Shown one piece after another: positions 50,415 through 54,430 of a DNA stretch of 54,430 nucleotides. Below the pieces are notes generated by a model, which had not been told where the DNA came from, searched no databases, and saw only the letters and a list, made by a program, of their open reading frames with translations. Source of the DNA: Sporosarcina gallistercoris. GTDB taxonomy: Bacteria > Bacillota > Bacilli > Bacillales_A > Planococcaceae. Location: assembly GCF_014836415.1 (NCBI RefSeq), contig NZ_JACSQY010000014.1:1-54430 (forward strand), in the 5' to 3' direction. The position numbers were made by a program, and so were the translations under genes. Within the stretch, counting starts at the first letter, position 1. Every line of letters begins with the position of its first letter.

Positions 50415-50444
50415 TAAAAAAAGTCAGCACACGTTGGCTGACTT
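50415..50444 (-). terminator. bofA intrinsic terminator
   Basis: AAGTCAGC (50444-50437) pairs with GCTGACTT (50428-50421) on the minus strand, followed by T7. It separates bofA from yaaO. Confidence 0.88.
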
Positions 50445-50472
50445 CAAGCGGGACATCTTTCACGATCTATCC

Positions 50473-50736
50473 TTACAGAAAAACTGCCAGGACGAGTAAA
50501 GATGCCAATCCTGGAATTCCAAGCACTGCCAGTAAAAAGCCGGATCCAATATTAATCGGCACGTACAATCCAACAAACCCACCTGCGATATTCAGGATGA
50601 ACAGAACTAAAAACGCAAAAGCGAGTCTAAACCATAAAATGGACAGTTTTTCAGCCGCTATCTGCAGTTGGGGCTTGGTCAAACGCAGGATGAAGAGCAG
50701 GACAACACCGAGTGCAAGAATGATTGCAACTTTCAT
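50473..50736 (-). CDS. bofA: pro-sigma-K processing inhibitor BofA
   Basis: Membrane protein (87 aa) that holds the protease SpoIVFB inactive until the forespore signals. Two or three hydrophobic stretches (residues 1-17, 35-58 with FAFLVLFILNIAGGFVG, and 65-87) match the family pattern, including the C-terminal half that is most conserved. AAGGGGGCAACTTCTGCT precedes the ATG. It follows yaaL as in B. subtilis; the sigma-K checkpoint is therefore likely present. Confidence 0.92.
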   Translation of the reverse strand: MKVAIILALGVVLLFILRLTKPQLQIAAEKLSILWFRLAFAFLVLFILNIAGGFVGLYVPINIGSGFLLAVLGIPGLASLLVLAVFL

Positions 50737-50799
50737 AGCAGAAGTTGCCCCCTTTACAATAGACTAATAGCAGTCTATGCAAAGTAATCGTTGTTTAGT

Positions 50800-51030
50800 T
50801 CACTCGATGCCAAGATTTCTAATTTTAGCTTCCTTATACAAGTAGAAATGATTGCTTTCAGCGATTTTTCTTCGAATCACTACCTCTTGGTCGAATTCGT
50901 CCGCATACTTTTCAATCGATTTCGCCTGTTCCCACTCTTCTCGTGTATCGATCATCAATGCCCGTAATTTTTCATCGTACTCTCGTTTCAACTTGTGCTT
51001 CCGACGAAACAAACCGCCTGTCCGTCTCAC
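50800..51030 (-). CDS. yaaL: YaaL family protein (DUF2508)
   Basis: Basic, helical protein of 76 aa with the DUF2508 layout: a charged start ([20 protein letters not shown]), a middle helix and the conserved end [14 protein letters not shown]. Its function is unknown. The start is GTG, overlapping the recR stop (GTGA), so translation is coupled. The context recR-yaaL-bofA is conserved in Bacillales. Confidence 0.9.
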   Translation of the reverse strand: MRRTGGLFRRKHKLKREYDEKLRALMIDTREEWEQAKSIEKYADEFDQEVVIRRKIAESNHFYLYKEAKIRNLGIE

Positions 51031-51623
51031 AGTTGGCGCCGCCCTTCTAATGCTTTAGACAACGTCACTTCGTCGGCATACTCCAGATCTCCACCAACGG
51101 GTAAGCCGTGAGCGATCCGGGTCGTTGGAATACCCGATGGCTTTACGAGACGTGAAATATACATAGCAGTTGCTTCGCCTTCAATTGTCGGATTGGTTGC
51201 TAGAATCAGTTCTTCCACTTCTTCGTCTTGTAGACGTTTCAGCAAATCGGGGACGTTAATATCCTCCGGACCGATACCATCCATCGGTGAAATCGCGCCA
51301 TGAAGGACGTGATACAGTCCTTTGTAATCCCGCATTTTTTCCATAGCAATGACGTCTTTCGGATCTTGGACTACGCAAATGAGAGAGCGATCACGCGACT
51401 GATCCTGACAAATATGACACGGATCGATGTCTGTAATATGTCCACAAATCGAGCAAAACCTCAGATTACGTTTGGCATCGACCAATGCTTTCGCAAAGTC
51501 GAGCACCGTGTCTTCTTTCATACTTAACACAAAAAATGCCAGCCGGCCCGCAGTTTTCGGGCCGATGCCTGGCAGTTTCATAAAACTGTCAATCAGTTTA
51601 GATATCGGTTCAGGATAATGCAT
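51027..51623 (-). CDS. recR: recombination mediator RecR
   Basis: Works with RecO to load RecA at gaps. A helix-hairpin-helix ([14 protein letters not shown], residues 15-28), a zinc finger with [16 protein letters not shown] (about 57-72), a Toprim domain ([28 protein letters not shown]) and a C-terminal Walker-B-like end follow in order. It is 198 aa, complete. AGGAGGCAAAACC precedes the ATG. It lies 11 nt after ebfC in the dnaX-ebfC-recR operon. Confidence 0.97.
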   Translation of the reverse strand: MHYPEPISKLIDSFMKLPGIGPKTAGRLAFFVLSMKEDTVLDFAKALVDAKRNLRFCSICGHITDIDPCHICQDQSRDRSLICVVQDPKDVIAMEKMRDYKGLYHVLHGAISPMDGIGPEDINVPDLLKRLQDEEVEELILATNPTIEGEATAMYISRLVKPSGIPTTRIAHGLPVGGDLEYADEVTLSKALEGRRQL

Positions 51624-51634
51624 GGTTTTGCCTC

Positions 51635-51955
51635 CTAGAACATCCCTGGAAGGTTCAATCCCTTCGTGAATTGTCCCATCGTAGAGTTCGTTAATTCTTC
51701 TGCTTTTTCCATCGCGTCATTCGTTGCAATCACGATCAGGTCTTGTAGCATTTCAGCATCTTCAGGGTCGATAACGGATGGGTCGACGATAACTTCAACA
51801 ACCTTTTTGTCGCCAGATACGATTACCTTCACCATACCGCCGCCTGCTGCACCTTCCAAACGTTCTTCACCTAGTTTTTCTTGAGCCTCTGCCATCTGTT
51901 TTTGCATCTTTTGCATTTGTTTCATCATACCTTGCATATTTCCCATTCCACGCAT
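51635..51955 (-). CDS. ebfC: YbaB/EbfC family nucleoid-associated protein (YaaK)
   Basis: DNA-binding protein of 106 aa, a tweezer-shaped dimer in homologues. It begins with a Met/Gln-rich helix ([20 protein letters not shown]) and continues with [16 protein letters not shown] and [37 protein letters not shown] precedes the ATG. It sits between dnaX and recR, as almost everywhere in bacteria; its role in repair is inferred from that linkage. Confidence 0.95.
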   Translation of the reverse strand: MRGMGNMQGMMKQMQKMQKQMAEAQEKLGEERLEGAAGGGMVKVIVSGDKKVVEVIVDPSVIDPEDAEMLQDLIVIATNDAMEKAEELTNSTMGQFTKGLNLPGMF

Positions 51956-51981
51956 TGTTGTTTCCTCCTCTTTTAGTTAAG

Positions 51982-53766
51982 TTACTCGTCATGGACGGTA
52001 ATGAATTCTTTACCAAATAATTTCTCTGCTTCCGATACAATCGGGTCCTCTTGTGTCAGCTCTGCACCTTCCAGGAACGCCGGGGGTTCTTCAGACCCTG
52101 AAACTTCAGAAGGTTCACCGTTATTTCCGGAGTTCTCTTCTGTTTGCGAAGGTTGCTTGGACATTCCACTCTTGCGGATGAAATCCTCTCTGACTTTAAG
52201 CCATCCCTCTTCAGGGACGTACACGACGTCGTAGGCTTTGCCTGTTTGTTGACGCAGCGCTTCTGCGAGACCTGAACTTAGGGATGCGTTTTCAGACGCC
52301 ATGAGACAATGGATTTCATATTTGAATTTTAACACAAACGCGCTATCCGATGCTGCTACCGGCTCCGTTTCTTCAAGAAGAGCAGAATGTGAACGCTGCA
52401 TCGTCTGCATCATACGCGCCCACTCTTCCCGGATTACTTGAATGTCCTGTTTAGTCGCAGCACTAAGCACTTGATGGACTTTTCCGGTCGGAATCTTATA
52501 GGCACGAGCATTGTTTGATGAATTTTTTCGTGCTGCCGGGGCCTTCTCTCCTGCTTGTGCAGCATGTCCTCCACCGTTAGCGAGCTGTTGCTGCAATTCT
52601 CCGACAATCCGTTCCAGTGCAGCGATCTTTTGTTCCAATTCAGGAGATGCAGCTGTGCCACTTGATACTGATGCAGCAGTTCCGCGTGTTTGAACCATCT
52701 TCAATAACGCCGATTCAATATACACTTTGGCATGATTGGAGAAGCGCATTTCTTGCTGGGTCTCTCCTAAAATATCGATATAGGCGTATAAAGTATCCGG
52801 CTCAAACGCTTGAGCTAATGCAACGAAGCGTTCATCCCCCGAAATGACTTCCAGTAAGTCTGTAAGATCAGGTGCTGTCCGTAATAACAGCAGATCACGG
52901 AAGAATGTGATTAAATTCTCTGCCAAACGAGAGACATCTTTACCTTCCGCTATGAGACGGTTTAACAATGTCAGTGCAGCACCTGCGTCTTTCGTAAGCA
53001 ATGCTTCTGCAAGCTGATGGAAGATGTCTTCCCCGACAGATCCTGTGACAAGAAGCGCCTCTTCTGCAGTCACTCGATCACCACTGAAAGAGACGACTTG
53101 GTCCAGCATACTGAGCGCATCCCGCATCCCGCCCGAAGCGGCTTGCGCAATCACTTTGAGTGCACTGTTGTCAGCCTCTATGTCAGCGTCTTTTAGAACG
53201 TGCGTCATCCTCTCAACAATATCCGAAGCAGTAATCGGCTTAAAATCGAATCGCTGACAGCGGGAGATGATCGTAAGCGGGAGTTTGTGAGGTTCTGTTG
53301 TTGCTAGGATGAATACCGCATGAGCAGGTGGTTCTTCTAATGTCTTTAACAGTGCATTGAAGGCTGAATTGGAAAGCATATGCACTTCATCGATAATGTA
53401 GACTTTATATTTGGAAGAAGCCGGTGCATACCGGACTTTTTCAATGATGTCACGCATTTCTTCAACACGGGAATTGGACGCTGCATCAAATTCAATCACA
53501 TCTGTATTGGATCCTTCTGTAATCGTTCGGCACGTCTCACATTCGTTGCACGGTTCTTTGGCAGGTCCGTTCTCGCAATTCAGTGCCTTGGCAAAAATTT
53601 TAGCGGCACTCGTCTTTCCCGTTCCGCGGGGACCTGAAAACAAGTAGGCGTGGGTCGTTTTGTTATGGAGGAGAGCGTTTTGAAGTGTTTGTTTAACGTG
53701 TTGCTGTCCTGACATTTCGTGGAATGTCTGAGGCCGGTATACCCGGTAAAAAGCTTGATAACTCAA
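51982..53766 (-). CDS. dnaX: DNA polymerase III subunits gamma and tau
   Basis: Clamp-loader ATPase. AAA+ core: Walker A SGPRGTGKT (about residues 43-51), zinc module CENGPAKEPCNECETC (about 63-78), Walker B YIIDEVHML and SRC-type arginine finger IISRCQRF. Domain III follows (about 220-360), then a low-complexity linker and a tau-specific C-terminus. GGGGAG lies 7 nt before a TTG at 53766, where homologues start (SYQAFYRVYRP); an ATG 11 codons earlier is less likely. It has about 594 aa. No programmed frameshift signal was recognised. Confidence 0.95.
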   Translation of the reverse strand: MSYQAFYRVYRPQTFHEMSGQQHVKQTLQNALLHNKTTHAYLFSGPRGTGKTSAAKIFAKALNCENGPAKEPCNECETCRTITEGSNTDVIEFDAASNSRVEEMRDIIEKVRYAPASSKYKVYIIDEVHMLSNSAFNALLKTLEEPPAHAVFILATTEPHKLPLTIISRCQRFDFKPITASDIVERMTHVLKDADIEADNSALKVIAQAASGGMRDALSMLDQVVSFSGDRVTAEEALLVTGSVGEDIFHQLAEALLTKDAGAALTLLNRLIAEGKDVSRLAENLITFFRDLLLLRTAPDLTDLLEVISGDERFVALAQAFEPDTLYAYIDILGETQQEMRFSNHAKVYIESALLKMVQTRGTAASVSSGTAASPELEQKIAALERIVGELQQQLANGGGHAAQAGEKAPAARKNSSNNARAYKIPTGKVHQVLSAATKQDIQVIREEWARMMQTMQRSHSALLEETEPVAASDSAFVLKFKYEIHCLMASENASLSSGLAEALRQQTGKAYDVVYVPEEGWLKVREDFIRKSGMSKQPSQTEENSGNNGEPSEVSGSEEPPAFLEGAELTQEDPIVSEAEKLFGKEFITVHDE

Positions 53767-53806
53767 CCGTCCGCTCCCCTTTCTTTTCGCTTGATTCATT
53801 CCTATA

Positions 53807-53815
53807 AGTATACCA
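53807..53815 (-). promoter_or_regulatory. extended -10 promoter of dnaX
   Basis: Minus strand TGGTATACT (53815-53807) is an extended -10 element (TGn + TATACT). No clear -35 is seen at 17 bp. It lies about 41 nt before the dnaX start. Confidence 0.5.
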
Positions 53816-53908
53816 CAAACGAAGAGATAAGACGTTGTTTGAAAGAGGTGTTTTCTAATGAGTTTTTATGGAGACGAAGAAGTATGGATTTTGAAAGAAT
53901 CTGCTTAA

Positions 53909-53950
53909 AAACATGCAAAAGCCTCTCATCCACATCGGGATGAGAGGCTT
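53909..53950 (-). terminator. SRP RNA terminator
   Basis: AAGCCTCTCATCC (53950-53938) pairs perfectly with 53931-53919 around a 6-nt loop. On the minus strand TTTGCATGTTTTT follows. It ends the SRP RNA transcript 10 nt after the mature 3' end. Confidence 0.88.
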
Positions 53951-53960
53951 TGCTATGTAC

Positions 53961-54232
53961 GCCGTGCACCTTCCTTCGACCGCCGCACATAAGCGTTACT
54001 CTTGTCGTTGGCTCGATTTAGGCGACCCCGCGGCACATGAGAAATTCCACTTAATGCTGCTTCCTTCCGGACCTGACATGGTTCATGGGTTCCCATTGCG
54101 CGGGACCCAAATGTCAACACTACGTGCAAAAGGCAGACCCTACAATACGGACGGCCTCAGGAAAGGGATTCAGTCTTGCTAGAGCGGATTGCAAGTTATA
54201 GGGCACCGCTACCTCCCCACCTAGCACGGCAA
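53961..54232 (-). ncRNA. ffs: signal recognition particle RNA, large Bacillus type (6S-like scRNA)
   Basis: About 272 nt with an Alu domain, as in B. subtilis scr. The 5' part on the minus strand reads GCCGTGCTAGGTGGGGAGGT, followed by AGCGGTGCCC. The conserved domain IV tip is GTCAGGTCCGGAAGGAAGCA (around 54083-54064) with the GGAA tetraloop and the Ffh-binding internal loop. The 3' end AGGTGCACGGC pairs with the 5' end. It lies upstream of dnaX, as in other Bacillales. It guides FtsY/Ffh-dependent membrane targeting. Confidence 0.96.
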
Positions 54233-54237
54233 CTTTT

Positions 54238-54266
54238 ATTATACGAGTAGCCCGTAAAAAAATCAA
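54238..54266 (-). promoter_or_regulatory. SRP RNA promoter
   Basis: Minus strand TTGATT (54266-54261), a 17-bp spacer and TATAAT (54243-54238), 6 nt before the RNA start. Confidence 0.88.
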
Positions 54267-54311
54267 CTTTAACCTATTTGTCTACCGCTCTAAATTTTTT
54301 AATGAAAATTG

Positions 54312-54340
54312 TTGACTTCTTTTCTGATGCCTGATATATT
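54312..54340 (+). promoter_or_regulatory. tRNA-Ser promoter
   Basis: TTGACT (54312-54317), a 17-bp spacer and TATATT (54335-54340) lie 17 nt upstream of the tRNA. It is divergent from the SRP RNA promoter, 45 bp away. Confidence 0.85.
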
Positions 54341-54356
54341 ATTACTTGTCTAACAC

Positions 54357-54430
54357 GGAGGTATACCCAAGTTCGGCTGAAGGGATCGGTCTTGAAAACC
54401 GACAGGGGTGTCAAAACCCGCGGGGGTTCG
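54357..54430 (+). tRNA. tRNA-Ser (TGA), truncated by the window edge
   Basis: Acceptor 5' strand GGAGGTA, D-arm, anticodon stem CGGTC/GACCG-type with loop TTGAAAA (anticodon TGA) and a long variable arm (CAGGGGTGTCAAAACCCGCG region), as expected for a class II tRNA-Ser. The T-arm begins GGGGGTTCG and is cut at the last base. In B. subtilis a tRNA-Ser is also found near this locus, but it is transcribed in the same direction as dnaX. Confidence 0.93.

Noticed and set aside
53858..53908. 16-codon plus-strand frame (MSFYGDEEVWILKESA) with AGAGGTG upstream
   Set aside because: The ribosome site is fair, but there is no promoter on that strand and the frame is too short to support without comparative data. 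Worth a glance in relatives only.

Overview
The window is a contiguous piece of core chromosome from an endospore-forming Firmicute of the order Bacillales. The sporulation genes (spoIIE, spoVT, spoVG, sspF, bofA, fin, yabP, yabQ), the gene order and the protein sequences fit the Planococcaceae/Caryophanaceae, and Sporosarcina is the most likely genus (inference; no rRNA gene lies inside the window to prove it). It matches the origin-proximal dnaX-to-lysS segment of Bacillus subtilis, printed in reverse. Almost every gene is on the minus strand. The only convincing plus-strand genes are tRNA-Met, abrB and tRNA-Ser.

Layout from left to right. 1-300: promoter and leader of an rRNA operon that runs off the left edge, then the lysS terminator. 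304-4.8 kb: lysS, the folate genes folK-folB-folP, and cysK. 4.9-14.2 kb: a membrane peptidyl-prolyl isomerase, hslO, coaX, ftsH, hpt, tilS, spoIIE. 14.2-15.1 kb: tRNA-Met and an intergenic array of 20-bp tandem repeats. 15.1-18.7 kb: yabR (S1 domain), divIC, yabQ, yabP, rqcP, mazG. 18.7-26.2 kb: a SpoVB-like flippase, spoVT, mfd, fin, pth, ctc. 26.3-32.2 kb: prs, glmU, spoVG, ridA, purR, ispE, sspF, veg. 32.4-38.3 kb: rsmA, rnmV, yabE, tatD, metG. 38.5-42.7 kb: a SAM-riboswitch-controlled operon metN-metI-metQ plus an M20 amidohydrolase, which is not at this place in B. subtilis. 42.8-48.9 kb: abrB, rsmI, a GIY-YIG protein, a methyltransferase, yabA, ricT, holB, yaaR, darA, tmk. 48.9-54.4 kb: a YaaO-type decarboxylase, bofA, yaaL, recR, ebfC, dnaX, the SRP RNA and a 3'-truncated tRNA-Ser.

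Functionally the region combines replication and repair (dnaX, holB, recR, mfd, tmk, yabA), translation (lysS, metG, rsmA, rsmI, rnmV, tilS, pth, ctc, rqcP, tRNAs, SRP RNA), precursor supply (folate, cysteine, CoA, PRPP, UDP-GlcNAc, isoprenoids) and sporulation control. Many genes carry readable control elements: a SAM-I riboswitch, tandem Spo0A boxes at abrB, a sigma-B promoter at ctc, and candidate sigma-E, sigma-F/G and sigma-H promoters at yabP, fin, spoVT and spoVG.

I see no prophage, insertion sequence, CRISPR array or defence island, and no clearly new multi-gene system. The parts least explained are the 20-bp repeat array, a three-hairpin leader in front of yabR whose promoter overlaps the divIC terminator, paired hairpins around yabE, and the set of genes missing relative to B. 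subtilis (pabABC, yazB-dusB, yabST, yabG, csfB-xpaC-yaaN). Many start codons were reassigned here to the codon with a proper Shine-Dalgarno spacing.
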